A stretch of 64,000 nt of DNA. Origin: Ramlibacter agri (GTDB taxonomy: Bacteria; Pseudomonadota; Gammaproteobacteria; Burkholderiales; Burkholderiaceae_C). The stretch is from contig NZ_JABBFX010000005.1 in the NCBI RefSeq assembly GCF_012927085.1, positions 124,001-188,000 of the forward strand, in the 5' to 3' direction. The translations under genes were made by a program, and so were the position numbers. This document shows, in pieces, positions 40,144 through 49,947 of the stretch; position 1 is the first letter of the stretch; each line of letters begins with the position of its first letter. A model generated the notes under the pieces. It was not told where the DNA came from and did no database searches. It saw only the letters and a program-made list of their open reading frames with translations.

Positions 40144-42333
40144 ATGCCCCATCAACTCCGTCCGGTGGCTGCCGCCGCCGCCCTGGCCCTGCTCGCGTCC
40201 GGCAGCTGGGCCCAGCAACAGGACAGCGCCGCCACCCCGACCCTGTCCACCGTGACGGTGCGCGCCAGCGCCGACGCTTCCGCGCAAGGCCTGTCGCCGG
40301 CCTTCCCGGGCGGCCAGGTCGCCCGCGGCGGGCGCGCCGGCATCCTGGGGACCCAGGACAACATGGAGACGCCGTTCTCCATCACCAGTTACACCAACGA
40401 ATACATCCTCGACCGCCAGGCCAGCAGCGTCGGCGCGGTGTTGCGCAGCGACCCCTTCGTGGGCGTCGCACGCGGCTTCGGCAACTTCCAGGAAGCCTAT
40501 TTCATCCGCGGCTTCGTGGTGACTTCCGACGACACCGCCTACAACGGCCTGTACAGCCTGATGCCGCGCCAGTACATCGCGACCGAGCTGTTCGAGCGCG
40601 TCGAAGTGCTGCGCGGCGCCACCGCCTTCCTGACCGGCGCCACGCCCAGCGGCAACGGCCTGGGCGGCGCCATCAACCTGCTGCCCAAGCGCGCGCCCAA
40701 CGAGCCGCTGAATCGCGTGAGCGTCGAAACGGGCAGCGGCGGCTACGGCCACGTGTCGGCCGACATCGCGCGCCGCTTCGGCCCGGACGGCTCCACCGGC
40801 ATCCGCGTCAACGCGGGCTACCGCGACGGCGGCACCGGCGTCGACAGCGAGAAGCAGAAGACCACCGTCGCCTCCGTGGGCCTCGACTGGCACAACCGCG
40901 ACGTGCGCCTGTCCGGCGACATCGGCTGGCAGGAGAACCAGTTCAAGCAGACGCGCCCGAGCGTCACGCCGGCCGGCGCGACTTCCATCCCGGCGCCGAA
41001 TGCGAGCGTCAATTTCGCCCAGCCCTGGACCTACTCCAACGAGAAGGACCTGTTCGGCACGCTGCGCGGCGAGTGGGACATCAATTCCGCCGTCACCGCC
41101 TGGGCTGCCTACGGTGGCCGCCGCGGCGACGAAAGCAACCGCCTGGCCGGCTTCAACCTCACGAACGGCAGCACCGGCGACGGCTACACCTACCGCTACG
41201 ACAACGTCCGCGAGGACCAGGTCGACACCGGCGAACTGGGCCTGCGCGGCAAGCTGCGCACCGGCAGCGTGGGCCACGAATGGGTGGTGGCCGCCTCGCG
41301 CTTCAAGTCCACCGAGAAGAACGCCTACAAGATGGACTTCTTCAACCAGCAGGCGACCAACCTGTTCAACCCGGTGTACAGCGCGCTGCCGGCGTTCAGC
41401 GGCGCCGAATTCGCCGGCGGCAACCTGGCCGCGCCGGGCGTGACGAACCGCATCAACCTCACCAGCTACGCCCTCGGCGACACGCTCTCGCTGGTGAACG
41501 ACACCGTGCTGCTGACGCTGGGGGCGCGCCACCAGCAGATGCACACGACGGCCTACGACTTCAACACCGGCGCCGTCAATGCCAACGGCGACTACGACAA
41601 GAGCCGCACCAGCCCCGCGCTGGGCGCCGTCTGGAAGGTCAACAAGCAGTTCTCGGCGTACGCCAACTACATCGAAGGCCTGACCAAGGGCGACGTGGCG
41701 CCCCCCGGCACCACCAACGCGAACGCCGTGTTCGCGCCCTACGTCACCAAGCAGCAGGAAGTCGGCCTGAAGTACGATGCCGGCCGCCTGGGCGCCGGCC
41801 TGGCCTTGTTCTCCATCGAGCGTCCGCGCTCCACCGGCGGCGGCGTCGGCCAGACCTTCACGCAGAGCGGCAAGGACCGCCACCAGGGCGTGGAGCTGAG
41901 CGTCTTCGGCGAAGCCACCCGCGGCCTGCGCCTGCTGGGCGGCGTGACCTGGCTCGATGCCAAGCAGGTCTCCACCGGCGATGCCACAACCGAGGGCAAG
42001 CGCGTGATCGGCGTGCCGAAGATGCAGGGCTCCATCGGCGCCGAATGGGACGTGCCGGGTGTCGACCGCCTCGCGCTGGACGCACGCCTGACCGCTGGCG
42101 GCTCGCGCTACGCGGATGCGGCCAACACGCTCAAGGTGGGCGGCTGGGGCCGTGTCGACGTCGGCGCGCGCTACCTGATGGAAGTGGGCGGCCGCCTGGT
42201 CACGCTGCGCGCGCGCATCGACAACCTGGCCGACCGCAGCTACTGGGCCTCCACCGGCGGCTATCCGGGCCAGGGCTACATGGTGGTCGGCGCGCCGCGC
42301 ACCTTCTCGCTCGGCGCCAGCATCGACTTCTGA
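40144..42333 (+). CDS. TonB-dependent siderophore receptor
   Basis: A 729-residue outer-membrane receptor for an iron-siderophore. Signal peptide about 1-24 (GSWAQ/QQD). A TonB-box-like LSTVTVRAS opens the mature protein. The plug domain (about 60-170) has RGFVVTSDD and VEVLRGATAFLTGATPSGNG, as in hydroxamate-type receptors such as FhuA or FoxA. A 22-strand barrel follows, ending in the terminal phenylalanine (LGASIDF). First gene of a three-gene operon with a PepSY membrane protein 8 bp downstream, a pairing typical of iron-siderophore uptake where PepSY proteins are thought to reduce iron. The exact siderophore cannot be told. Confidence 0.9.
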   Translation: MPHQLRPVAAAAALALLASGSWAQQQDSAATPTLSTVTVRASADASAQGLSPAFPGGQVARGGRAGILGTQDNMETPFSITSYTNEYILDRQASSVGAVLRSDPFVGVARGFGNFQEAYFIRGFVVTSDDTAYNGLYSLMPRQYIATELFERVEVLRGATAFLTGATPSGNGLGGAINLLPKRAPNEPLNRVSVETGSGGYGHVSADIARRFGPDGSTGIRVNAGYRDGGTGVDSEKQKTTVASVGLDWHNRDVRLSGDIGWQENQFKQTRPSVTPAGATSIPAPNASVNFAQPWTYSNEKDLFGTLRGEWDINSAVTAWAAYGGRRGDESNRLAGFNLTNGSTGDGYTYRYDNVREDQVDTGELGLRGKLRTGSVGHEWVVAASRFKSTEKNAYKMDFFNQQATNLFNPVYSALPAFSGAEFAGGNLAAPGVTNRINLTSYALGDTLSLVNDTVLLTLGARHQQMHTTAYDFNTGAVNANGDYDKSRTSPALGAVWKVNKQFSAYANYIEGLTKGDVAPPGTTNANAVFAPYVTKQQEVGLKYDAGRLGAGLALFSIERPRSTGGGVGQTFTQSGKDRHQGVELSVFGEATRGLRLLGGVTWLDAKQVSTGDATTEGKRVIGVPKMQGSIGAEWDVPGVDRLALDARLTAGGSRYADAANTLKVGGWGRVDVGARYLMEVGGRLVTLRARIDNLADRSYWASTGGYPGQGYMVVGAPRTFSLGASIDF

Positions 42334-42341
42334 GCCTTCGC

Positions 42342-43439
42342 ATGGCATTGAGCGCGCGTGCCGTCCGCGGCTGGTCCTGGGTCCACAAGTGGTCCAGCCT
42401 GGTCTGCACGCTGTTCATGCTGCTGCTTTGCCTGACCGGCCTGCCGCTGATCTTCCACGAGGAGATCGGCGACCTGACCGGCGCCGTGGCGCGGCCGCCT
42501 GCCATGCCAGCGGGGACGCCGCACATCAGCCTGGACCGCGCGCTGGAAATCGCGCACGGCGTGCATCCGGACCGGGTCGTGCAGTTCGCCTCGCAGGACG
42601 AGTCGCATACCGACGCCTGGTACATCACGATGACGCCGACGCCCGCGCCGACCGCCGACTTCGTGCAGGTGGTGGTCGACTCGCGCACCGGCGCCGTGCT
42701 GCCGCAGCCGCCGATCGGCAAGGGCTTCATGGCCGTCATCGAAAGCCTGCACGTCGACCTGTTCGCGGGCCAGCCGGGCAAGCTGTTCCTGGGCGCGATG
42801 GGCGTGCTGCTGCTCGCGGCCATCGTCTCGGGCCTGGTGCTGTATGCGCCCTTCATGCGCAAGCTGGACTTCGGCCAGGTGCGGACCGACCGCTCGCCGC
42901 GCGTGCGCTGGCTCGACCTGCACAACCTGCTGGGCATCGCCACCCTGGTGTGGGCGCTGGTGGTCGGCGCCACCGGCGTCATCAACACCTGGGCCGAGCT
43001 GCTGCTGGATCACTGGCAGAAAGAGGAGCTGGCGGCGCTGCTGCAGCCCTACGAAGGCCAGCCGCTGGTGCCGGCGGCCGAACGCGCGTCGCTGCAACGC
43101 TCGCTGGAAACCGCGCTGGCCGCCGCGCCCGGCATGAAGGTCGCCTTCATCGCCTTCCCCGGCACGTCGTTCTCCAGCCCGCACCACAACACCTTCTACC
43201 TGCGCGGCAGCGACCCGCTGACCGCGCGCCTCAATCACACGGTGATGGTCGATGCGCGCACCGCGCAGCTCACGGCCATTCCGGCAACGCCCTGGTACCT
43301 GCTGGCGCTGCGCCTGTCGCAGCCGCTGCACTTCGGCGACTACGGCGGCATGCCGATGAAGATTCTCTGGGCGCTGCTCGATGTCGCCACGCTCGTGGTG
43401 CTGGGCAGCGGCCTTTACCTCTGGTGGAAACGGGCATGA
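42342..43439 (+). CDS. PepSY-associated TM helix protein (probable siderophore reductase)
   Basis: A 365-residue inner-membrane protein of the PepSY_TM family. The N-terminal helix (about 15-37) starts with a WSWVHKWSSLVCTLFMLLL segment. Periplasmic PepSY-like regions follow, with HISLDRALEIA and VVVDSRTGAVLPQ. Further helices lie near 148-168, 195-215 and 335-362, the last ending in YLWWKRA. Histidines next to the helices (VHKW, DLHNLLG, LHFGDYGG) could bind heme. Related proteins beside siderophore receptors (FsrB/FoxB group) are implicated in periplasmic iron-siderophore reduction; that role here is inferred from context. Confidence 0.8.
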   Translation: MALSARAVRGWSWVHKWSSLVCTLFMLLLCLTGLPLIFHEEIGDLTGAVARPPAMPAGTPHISLDRALEIAHGVHPDRVVQFASQDESHTDAWYITMTPTPAPTADFVQVVVDSRTGAVLPQPPIGKGFMAVIESLHVDLFAGQPGKLFLGAMGVLLLAAIVSGLVLYAPFMRKLDFGQVRTDRSPRVRWLDLHNLLGIATLVWALVVGATGVINTWAELLLDHWQKEELAALLQPYEGQPLVPAAERASLQRSLETALAAAPGMKVAFIAFPGTSFSSPHHNTFYLRGSDPLTARLNHTVMVDARTAQLTAIPATPWYLLALRLSQPLHFGDYGGMPMKILWALLDVATLVVLGSGLYLWWKRA

Positions 43440-43609
43440 ACGCCTTCCTGCGACTCTGGGGCTGGCCCATAGGGCTGGCCGTGCTGACGGCCTCGGGCCT
43501 GTTCACCGCGCTGGTCTCCGACGGCGCCGGCGACGTCTGGTCCTGGTTCGCCCTGGGCGTGCCGGTCGCCGTGATGCTCTGGTTCTCGCGCGGCCGCCGC
43601 CGCAACTGA
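43436..43609 (+). CDS. Small two-helix membrane protein in the siderophore operon
   Basis: A 57-residue protein whose ATG overlaps the PepSY gene stop by 4 bp (ATGA). Two hydrophobic segments (about 8-28 and 34-50) are separated by SDGAGDVWSW, with a basic end SRGRRRN. Similar short proteins follow PepSY genes in related bacteria as uncharacterised products. Translational coupling suggests it is a subunit or assembly factor of the PepSY protein. Confidence 0.65.
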   Translation: MNAFLRLWGWPIGLAVLTASGLFTALVSDGAGDVWSWFALGVPVAVMLWFSRGRRRN

Positions 43610-43654
43610 CGCAGCCTGACCGCGGCCACGCACCGGCCGCGACTCCCGCGCAAC

Positions 43655-43692
43655 GCGCCGAAAGGCGGGGCTCCCCCGTCCCTTTTCGGCGC
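43655..43692. terminator. Long imperfect hairpin after the siderophore operon
   Basis: The outer arm GCGCCGAAA-GG (43655-43665) pairs with CC-TTTTCGGCGC (43681-43692) with one bulged T; the inner part is CGGGG against CCCCCG. No clean T-tract follows. It is either a terminator for the siderophore operon or a palindromic repeat. Confidence 0.45.
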
Positions 43693-43815
43693 TTCGGCGC
43701 GCCTCCCTCGCTTCTACATTGACACCGCCGCCCAGGGCCTGGGCGCGCGGGGGCTCAAGCTTTCCGGCGCGCGGCCGAAAGCTTCGGGGACGGCAACAGC
43801 GTTCCCGAACCCATC

Positions 43816-45006
43816 ATGTCCGATACCCTTTCCGCCCCCGCCGCGCCGGTGGCCCTGCACCTCCCGCGCTGGCGGCGATGGACCCGCCTGCGCACGACCG
43901 CCCTGGCCCTGGCCGCCGCGGCGGCCATCTGGGGCGCTGGCGGCGCCCATTTCAACGCCTGGAGCGCCTGCGCGGCGGCCGCCATCGTCGCCGCCGGCGC
44001 CATCGAAGACCGGCGCCGCCTGCAGGCCGAAGCCACGCAGCGCGCCGATGTCGAGGGCTTCGTCGACGGCGCCGACCGCCTGGGCCGCGAGTTGCTCCCG
44101 ATCTGGGGCGCCCAGCTGGAAAGCTCGCGCGCGCAGATGGAGGATGCGGTGTCCGCGCTCACCGTGCGCTTCGGCGCCATCGTCGAACGCCTCACGCAGG
44201 CGCTGCAGGCCTCCATGCAGCACGGCGACCACGGCATGGCCGGCGTGTTCGAGGAGAGCGCACGCGAGCTCGGCAGCCTGGTGGACTCGCTGCGCGCGGC
44301 GCTCGCCGGCAACGCCGCCCTGCACCAGGAAGTGCAAGGCCTGTCGACCTTCGTCGCCGAACTGCAGGAGATGGCGCAGGGCGTGGCCCTGATCGCCAAC
44401 CAGACCAACCTGCTGGCCATCAACGCCGCCATCGAGGCGGCGCATGTGGGCGAGCAGGGCCGCGGCTTCGCGGTGCTGGCGCAGGAAATGCGCAAGCTGT
44501 CCGCGTCGTCCGGGGAAACCGGCGCTCGCATGGGCGACAAGGCCCGCACCATCGGCGCCGCCATCCAGGCGGCCTGCAGCAGCGCCGAGGCTTCCTCGGT
44601 CCGCGAGACCGCCGCCGTGCGCGACGCCGAACACAAGATCGACGCCGTCCTGGCCCGCTTTCGCGGCGTCACGACCACGCTGGGCAGCGCCAACGAAGTG
44701 CTGCAGCAGGAAAGCACCGCCATCCAGGGCGAGATCGTCGAATCGCTGGTGCAGCTGCAGTTCCAGGACCGCGTGAGCCAGCGCATGAGCCACGTGCGCG
44801 ACAGCATCGATAGCGTCCCGCCCCTGCTGGCGCAGGCGCGCGAGGACTTCGCCGCCGGTGCCCCGCTGCGTCCGCTGCAGCCCCGCGAGCTCGTCGAGGA
44901 ACTGGAGCGCAGCTACGCGATGGCCGACGAACGCAGCACCCACAGCGGCGGCTCGTCGCCGGCGCCCGCAGCGCCGGCCGGCGACGGCGACATCACCTTC
45001 TTCTGA
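43816..45006 (+). CDS. Short methyl-accepting chemotaxis protein without a periplasmic domain
   Basis: A 396-residue receptor-like signalling protein. Two closely spaced hydrophobic segments (about 28-45 and 50-65) anchor it with almost no periplasmic loop. The signalling hairpin tip reads [20 protein letters not shown], followed by [18 protein letters not shown], as in MCPs that dock CheA and CheW. The second half of the hairpin is atypical ([16 protein letters not shown]) and resembles chemoreceptor-like proteins associated with type IV pili. The tail ends GDGDITFF. First gene of the chemosensory operon; it may sense a cytoplasmic or membrane cue. Confidence 0.8.
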   Translation: MSDTLSAPAAPVALHLPRWRRWTRLRTTALALAAAAAIWGAGGAHFNAWSACAAAAIVAAGAIEDRRRLQAEATQRADVEGFVDGADRLGRELLPIWGAQLESSRAQMEDAVSALTVRFGAIVERLTQALQASMQHGDHGMAGVFEESARELGSLVDSLRAALAGNAALHQEVQGLSTFVAELQEMAQGVALIANQTNLLAINAAIEAAHVGEQGRGFAVLAQEMRKLSASSGETGARMGDKARTIGAAIQAACSSAEASSVRETAAVRDAEHKIDAVLARFRGVTTTLGSANEVLQQESTAIQGEIVESLVQLQFQDRVSQRMSHVRDSIDSVPPLLAQAREDFAAGAPLRPLQPRELVEELERSYAMADERSTHSGGSSPAPAAPAGDGDITFF

Positions 45007-45029
45007 TCACGAACAGGGAACCAAGAGAC

Positions 45030-45398
45030 ATGGCCAAGACCATCATGATCGTCGACGACTCCGCCTCGCTGCGGCAGGTCGTCGCCATTTCGCTGCGTGG
45101 CGCGGGCTACGAGGTGCTCGAGGGCTGCGACGGCGCCGACGCGCTGAAGAAGCTCACGGGCCAGAAGGTCCACCTGATCATCAGCGACGTCAACATGCCC
45201 AACATGGACGGCATCACCATGGTGAAGGCCGTCAAGGCGCTGCCCGCCTACAAGTTCACGCCCATCGTCATGCTGACGACCGAGTCGCAAGAGGCGAAGA
45301 AGCAGCAGGGCCAGGCCGCCGGCGCCAAGGCCTGGATGGTGAAGCCCTTCAATCCGCCGCAGCTGCTGGCCGTGGTGCAGAAGCTGGTGCTGCCGTGA
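45030..45398 (+). CDS. cheY: CheY-like single-domain response regulator
   Basis: A 122-residue receiver. It has the acidic pair D9-D10 (IVDDS), phospho-acceptor D53 (ISDVNMPNMDG), the switch Thr (LTTES, 83-84) and K105 (MVKPF). It should take phosphate from the CheA encoded two genes on. It overlaps the next gene by 4 bp (GTGA). Output could be flagellar, pilus or other; the window has no flagellar or pilus gene. Confidence 0.92.
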   Translation: MAKTIMIVDDSASLRQVVAISLRGAGYEVLEGCDGADALKKLTGQKVHLIISDVNMPNMDGITMVKAVKALPAYKFTPIVMLTTESQEAKKQQGQAAGAKAWMVKPFNPPQLLAVVQKLVLP

Positions 45399-45688
45399 GC
45401 ACGCCCGTGACCGTGCTCGCCGTCGAGGGCGAGCTGAGCATCTACCGCGCGGCGGACCTGTGCGCCGAATGGCGCGAGGCCATTGCACCCGATACCGCGC
45501 TCGTCCTGGACCTGGCCGAAGTGAGCGAGTGCGACACCGCCGGCGTGCAGCTGCTGCTGGCCGCCGCGCGCCGGCTGGAGCAGGGCGGCGGCAGCCTGCA
45601 GCTGCGCGCGCCCAGCGCGCCGGTGTGCGACGCGCTCGCCACCCTGGGGCTGCAAGCCCGCTTCGCGCACGAAGGAGAACCGGCATGA
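45395..45688 (+). CDS. STAS-domain protein (anti-anti-sigma type) in the chemotaxis operon
   Basis: A 97-residue STAS domain with GTG start overlapping cheY and a 4-bp overlap into cheA. The core strand and helix read LVLDLAEVSECDTAGVQLLL; the usual phospho-site Ser is Thr here (CDTAG). In SpoIIAA-like proteins this residue is phosphorylated by a partner kinase. STAS proteins accompany CheA in some chemosensory systems, where their role is poorly known. Tight coupling shows it is made in step with CheA. Confidence 0.85.
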   Translation: MSTPVTVLAVEGELSIYRAADLCAEWREAIAPDTALVLDLAEVSECDTAGVQLLLAAARRLEQGGGSLQLRAPSAPVCDALATLGLQARFAHEGEPA

Positions 45689-47628
45689 GCGTGAACCTGC
45701 AAGACGCCCTGCAGACCTTCCTGGTCGAGGCGCGCGAGCTCCTGGACGACATGGAGGCGATGCTGCTGCGCGTGGGCGCCGAGCCCGGCGGCACCGAGAC
45801 GCTGAACGCCATCTTCCGCGCCGCGCACACCATCAAGGGATCCGCCGGCCTGTTCGGGCTGGACGCGATCGTCGAATTCACCCACGTCGTCGAAAGCCTG
45901 CTGGATGAAGTGCGTGCCGGCCAGGTGAACCTGGGCGCGCCGCTGGTGCAGCTGCTGCTGGCCAGTGCCGACCACATCGGCGCACTGGTCGATGCTGCCG
46001 ACAGCGGCGCGGCGCTGGAGCCGCAGGCTGCGGCCGAAGGCCAGCGCCTGGTGGCGCAGTTGGCTGGCTATGCCGCCGGCGGCATCGAGGCTGCCGCGAC
46101 GCACGTCGCCGCGGCAGCCGCGCCCGCCAACGGCGAACGCCGCTGGCGCATCGCGCTGCGCTTCGGCGCCGACGTGCTGCGCAACGGCATGGACCCGCTG
46201 TCCTTCATCCGCTACCTGTCCACGCTGGGCACGGTCGACGCGATCACCACGCTGGACGACCGCCTGCCGGCGCTGGCCGACCTGGACGCCGAGAGCTGCC
46301 ACCTGGGCTTCGAGATCGCCTTCCGCGGCGCCGTCGACCGGGCCGCGATCGCCGCCGTCTTCGAGTTCGTCGCCGAAGATTCCGAAATCCGCATCGAGGA
46401 GGAGGGCGCACCTGCTCCCGCAACGCCAGTGGCCGCTCCCGAAGCTGCCATGGCACGCGCCGGCACTACCCGCGAAGCGGCGCAATCCATCCGCGTCGAG
46501 GCCGACAAGCTCGATCGCCTGATCAACCTGGTGGGCGAGCTGATCATCGCCACCGCCGGCGCCAGCCTGCTGGCGCGGCGCAGCCAGCAGCTGGAACTGC
46601 AGGAATGCCACTCGGTGCTGTCGCACCTGGTTGAGGAGGTGCGCGACAGCGCGCTGCAGCTGCGCATGGTCAAGATCGGCGGCACCTTCGGCAAGTTCCA
46701 GCGCGTCGTGCACGACGTGGCGCTGGAATTGGGCAAGGACATCGCTCTCCGCATCAGCGGCGAGGACACCGAACTGGACAAGACGGTCGTCGAGAAGATC
46801 GGCGATCCGCTGATGCACCTGGTACGCAACGCCATGGACCACGGCATCGACTCCGCGGAGCTGCGCGCCGCGCGCGGCAAGCCGGTGCAGGGCACCGTGT
46901 CGCTGAATGCCTTCCACGACTCCGGCAGCATCGTCATCCAGGTCGGTGACGACGGCGGCGGCCTGGACCGCGAGCGCATCCTGGCCAAGGCCACCGAGCG
47001 TGGCCTGGTGGAACCGGGCAAGGTGCTCACCGATGCCGAGACCTACGCGCTGATCTTCGAGCCGGGCTTCTCCACGGCGGAGAAGATCACCAACCTGTCC
47101 GGCCGCGGCGTCGGCATGGACGTCGTCAAGCGCAACATCGAGGCGCTGCGCGGCAGCGTCGACATCGCCAGCGAACCGGGCCGGGGCACGACCGTCACAG
47201 TGCGCCTGCCGCTGACGCTGGCCATCATCAACGGCTTTCAGGTCGCGGTGGGCAAGGCGGTCTTCGTCGTGCCGCTGGAGCTGGTGGACGAGTGCGTCGA
47301 GTTCTCCGCCGAACCGGGCCGCGACTACACGGACCTGCGCGGCGAGGTGCTGCCCTTCATCCGGCTGCGCGAGCTGTTCGAGGTGGCCGGCGAAGCCGCT
47401 GCGCGCCAGAACATCGTGGTCGTGCGCCACGCCGGCCAACGCGTCGGCCTGGTTGTCGACGCGCTGCTCGGCGAGACGCAGGCTGTCATCAAGCCGCTAT
47501 CGCGCGTCTTCGCGCAGGTGCAGGGCATCAGCGGCTCCAGCATCCTGGGCAGCGGCGAAGTCGCCCTGATCCTGGACGTGCCGGTGCTGCTGCGGGTTGC
47601 TTCGGCCGCGGAACTGCACCAGGAGTAG
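45685..47628 (+). CDS. cheA: Chemotaxis histidine kinase CheA
   Basis: A 647-residue kinase. The P1 HPt domain (about 1-110) has phospho-acceptor H48 in AAHTIKGSAG. A linker with a CheY-binding-like segment follows (about 150-245). The P3 dimerisation helices begin near IRVEADKLDRLINLVGEL. The ATPase domain has N box HLVRNAMDHGID (near 378), G1 DDGGGL and G2 GRGVGMDVVK. The C-terminal CheW-like P5 domain (about 510-647) docks receptors. It phosphorylates CheY and CheB of the same operon. Confidence 0.95.
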   Translation: MSVNLQDALQTFLVEARELLDDMEAMLLRVGAEPGGTETLNAIFRAAHTIKGSAGLFGLDAIVEFTHVVESLLDEVRAGQVNLGAPLVQLLLASADHIGALVDAADSGAALEPQAAAEGQRLVAQLAGYAAGGIEAAATHVAAAAAPANGERRWRIALRFGADVLRNGMDPLSFIRYLSTLGTVDAITTLDDRLPALADLDAESCHLGFEIAFRGAVDRAAIAAVFEFVAEDSEIRIEEEGAPAPATPVAAPEAAMARAGTTREAAQSIRVEADKLDRLINLVGELIIATAGASLLARRSQQLELQECHSVLSHLVEEVRDSALQLRMVKIGGTFGKFQRVVHDVALELGKDIALRISGEDTELDKTVVEKIGDPLMHLVRNAMDHGIDSAELRAARGKPVQGTVSLNAFHDSGSIVIQVGDDGGGLDRERILAKATERGLVEPGKVLTDAETYALIFEPGFSTAEKITNLSGRGVGMDVVKRNIEALRGSVDIASEPGRGTTVTVRLPLTLAIINGFQVAVGKAVFVVPLELVDECVEFSAEPGRDYTDLRGEVLPFIRLRELFEVAGEAAARQNIVVVRHAGQRVGLVVDALLGETQAVIKPLSRVFAQVQGISGSSILGSGEVALILDVPVLLRVASAAELHQE

Positions 47629-47631
47629 CAC

Positions 47632-48126
47632 GTGTCCAGCCAATCCCACGACGGTCAGTACCTGACCTTCCAGCTCGCTGGCGACATGTACGCCATCGGC
47701 ATCCTCGCCATCAAGGAAATCATCGAATACCGCGGCCTCACGCCGGTGCCGATGATGCCGGCCTTCGTGCGCGGCGTGATCAACCTGCGCGGCGCGGTGG
47801 TGCCGGTGATGGACCCGCTCGCGCGCTTCGGCCGCGCCTCCAGCGTGCCCGGCAAGCGCACCTGCGTCGTGATCGTCGAGATCGACGGCGGTGACGGCGA
47901 GCCGCAGAGCGTCGGCATGCTGGTCGATGCCGTGAGCGAGGTGCTGGAAATCGGCGCCGCGGACATCGAGCCGCCGCCGCCCTTCGGCTCGCGGATCCGC
48001 ACCGACTTCATCGCGGGCATGGGCAAGGTCCGCGGGAAGTTCGTGATCCTGCTGGCCGCCGGCCATGTCCTGTCTCTCGATATCGAAGGCCTCGCAGAAG
48101 CGCGGGCCGAAGCCGCCGTCGCCTGA
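47632..48126 (+). CDS. cheW: Chemotaxis coupling protein CheW (copy 1)
   Basis: A 164-residue scaffold that links CheA to receptors. It has the CheW fold signatures [34 protein letters not shown] and [14 protein letters not shown] start at 47632, 3 nt after the cheA stop. A second cheW lies two genes on; the two proteins are similar and both carry the PPPxFGxRxRT stretch. Confidence 0.93.
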   Translation: MSSQSHDGQYLTFQLAGDMYAIGILAIKEIIEYRGLTPVPMMPAFVRGVINLRGAVVPVMDPLARFGRASSVPGKRTCVVIVEIDGGDGEPQSVGMLVDAVSEVLEIGAADIEPPPPFGSRIRTDFIAGMGKVRGKFVILLAAGHVLSLDIEGLAEARAEAAVA

Positions 48127-48149
48127 GGCGGCATTCCAGAAAGATTCCC

Positions 48150-49937
48150 ATGAAGCAAATCAAGCTGTTCTCGCACTGGAAGGTGTCCACCCGGCTCGCC
48201 GCCGGCTTTGGCGCCGTCATGGTGCTGTTGTTCGCGCTCGCCGGCCTCAGCCTCTGGAGCCTGGCCACCGTGCAGGGCACGACCGAGACCATCGTCCGGC
48301 AGCGCCTGCCGGCGGTGAAACTCGCCAACGAAGCCGCGGTGCTGACCGTGGACACCGGCCGCAAGATGCGCGCGCTGCTGATGGCCGTGAACGGCCTCGA
48401 AGCGAAGGAGGCCATGCAGTCGGTGGAGGCCAACCGCGCGCGGATCGCCGACGCGCTGCACCGCCTGGACGGCATGGCCGACAGCGCGCAGTCCCGTGCC
48501 CTCGTCAAGGCCGTGCGCACGGAGCACGCCACGCTGGAGCAGAAGTTCGAGCCCGTGCTGGTGCTGGCGCGCGGCGAAGACCCCAAGGCCGCGGAAGTGC
48601 TGCGCAGCGAGTTCGTGCCCGCCAACCGCCGCTTCGAGACGGCGCTGCAGGAACTGGTGAAGCACGAGTCGGCCGCAATGAATGCCTCGGCGGCCGCCTC
48701 TGCGAGCACTTACGACAGCACGCGCATCGTCTTGCTGGTCCTCGCGGCCACGGCGCTGGCGCTGGGCGCCGGCATCGCGCTGGCCATCACGCGCGGCCTG
48801 CATCGCATCCTGGGCGGCGAGCCGGCGGAAGCGGCGGGCATCCTGCGCCGCATCGCCCAGGGCGACCTGGACGTGGTGGTGGAAACGCGGGAGGGCGACG
48901 ACCACAGCCTGCTGCATGCCGTGGGCGAGACCGTGGGCCAGCTGCGCGGGCTGATGGGCGAAGTCGCCACCGTCATGGGCGGCGTCGCCGAGGGCGACCT
49001 GACGCGCACCATGGACGGCAGCTACCAGGGCGCCTTCGCGACCATCCAGGCGGACATCAACCGCTCGGTGCAGCAGTTGGCGCAGGTGGTGAAGGACGTG
49101 AACGCCGCGGCCGAGAGCCTGGTCGGCGCCTCCGAGGAAGTGAGCGCGACGGCACAGTCGCTGTCGCAAGCCGCGACCGAGCAGGCCGCGGGCGTCGAGC
49201 AGACGAGCGCGTCGATGGAGGAGATGACGGCCTCCATCGCGCAGAACACCGAAAACGCCAAGGTCACCGACGGCATGGCCACCAAGGCGGCCAGCGAAGC
49301 GGCCGAAGGCGGCGAAGCCGTGAAGGCCACGGTGGCGGCGATGAAGCAGATCGCGCAGAAGATCGTGATCATCGACGACATCGCCTACCAGACCAACCTG
49401 CTGGCGCTGAACGCGGCGATCGAGGCCGCCCGCGCGGGCGACCACGGCAAGGGCTTTGCCGTCGTCGCCGCCGAAGTCCGCAAGCTGGCCGAGCGCAGCC
49501 AGGTGGCGGCGCAGGAGATCGGCACCGTGGCTTCGTCCAGCGTGGAGATGGCGCAGCGCGCCGGCCAGCTGCTGGACGCCATGGTCCCCACGATCCGCAA
49601 GACCTCCGACCTGGTGCAGGAGATCGCGGCGGCCTCGGCCGAACAGGCCAGCGGCGTCGGCCAGATCAACGCCGCCGTCACCCAATTGAGCCAGACGACG
49701 CAGCAGAACGCGGCAAGCGCCGAGGAGCTGGCCGCGACTTCCGAAGCCATGAGCGGACAGGCCGGCAACCTGCAGCAGGCCATGGGCTTCTTCCGCGTCG
49801 GCGCGCCCACGCCCGCCGGCCAGGCGGCGACGACCGCGATCGCCGTGGCCGCCGGCAAGGCGCAGCCGCCGGCCCGGCCGCGCGCCATGCCCGCGGCTTC
49901 CGCGGCGGCGGACGAAGTCGACTTCGCCCGTTTCTGA
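48150..49937 (+). CDS. Methyl-accepting chemotaxis protein with four-helix-bundle sensor (copy 1)
   Basis: A 595-residue transmembrane chemoreceptor. TM1 about 16-38; periplasmic four-helix-bundle ligand domain about 39-188; TM2 about 190-212. A HAMP-like region follows ([20 protein letters not shown]), then a second linker ([16 protein letters not shown]) and the signalling domain. The tip is [20 protein letters not shown]. Methylation helices are rich in Glu/Gln pairs ([17 protein letters not shown]). The tail ends DEVDFARF after an Ala/Pro linker. It shares a 128-bp identical stretch with the third receptor gene. Ligand unknown. Confidence 0.92.
   Translation: MKQIKLFSHWKVSTRLAAGFGAVMVLLFALAGLSLWSLATVQGTTETIVRQRLPAVKLANEAAVLTVDTGRKMRALLMAVNGLEAKEAMQSVEANRARIADALHRLDGMADSAQSRALVKAVRTEHATLEQKFEPVLVLARGEDPKAAEVLRSEFVPANRRFETALQELVKHESAAMNASAAASASTYDSTRIVLLVLAATALALGAGIALAITRGLHRILGGEPAEAAGILRRIAQGDLDVVVETREGDDHSLLHAVGETVGQLRGLMGEVATVMGGVAEGDLTRTMDGSYQGAFATIQADINRSVQQLAQVVKDVNAAAESLVGASEEVSATAQSLSQAATEQAAGVEQTSASMEEMTASIAQNTENAKVTDGMATKAASEAAEGGEAVKATVAAMKQIAQKIVIIDDIAYQTNLLALNAAIEAARAGDHGKGFAVVAAEVRKLAERSQVAAQEIGTVASSSVEMAQRAGQLLDAMVPTIRKTSDLVQEIAAASAEQASGVGQINAAVTQLSQTTQQNAASAEELAATSEAMSGQAGNLQQAMGFFRVGAPTPAGQAATTAIAVAAGKAQPPARPRAMPAASAAADEVDFARF
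49314..49441 (+). repeat. 128-bp identical segment shared by two receptor genes (copy A)
   Basis: It matches 51760-51887 base for base and covers the signalling tip. Flanking sequence on both sides is also nearly identical, consistent with duplication plus gene conversion. Confidence 0.85.
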
Positions 49938-49947
49938 AGGAACGGCC

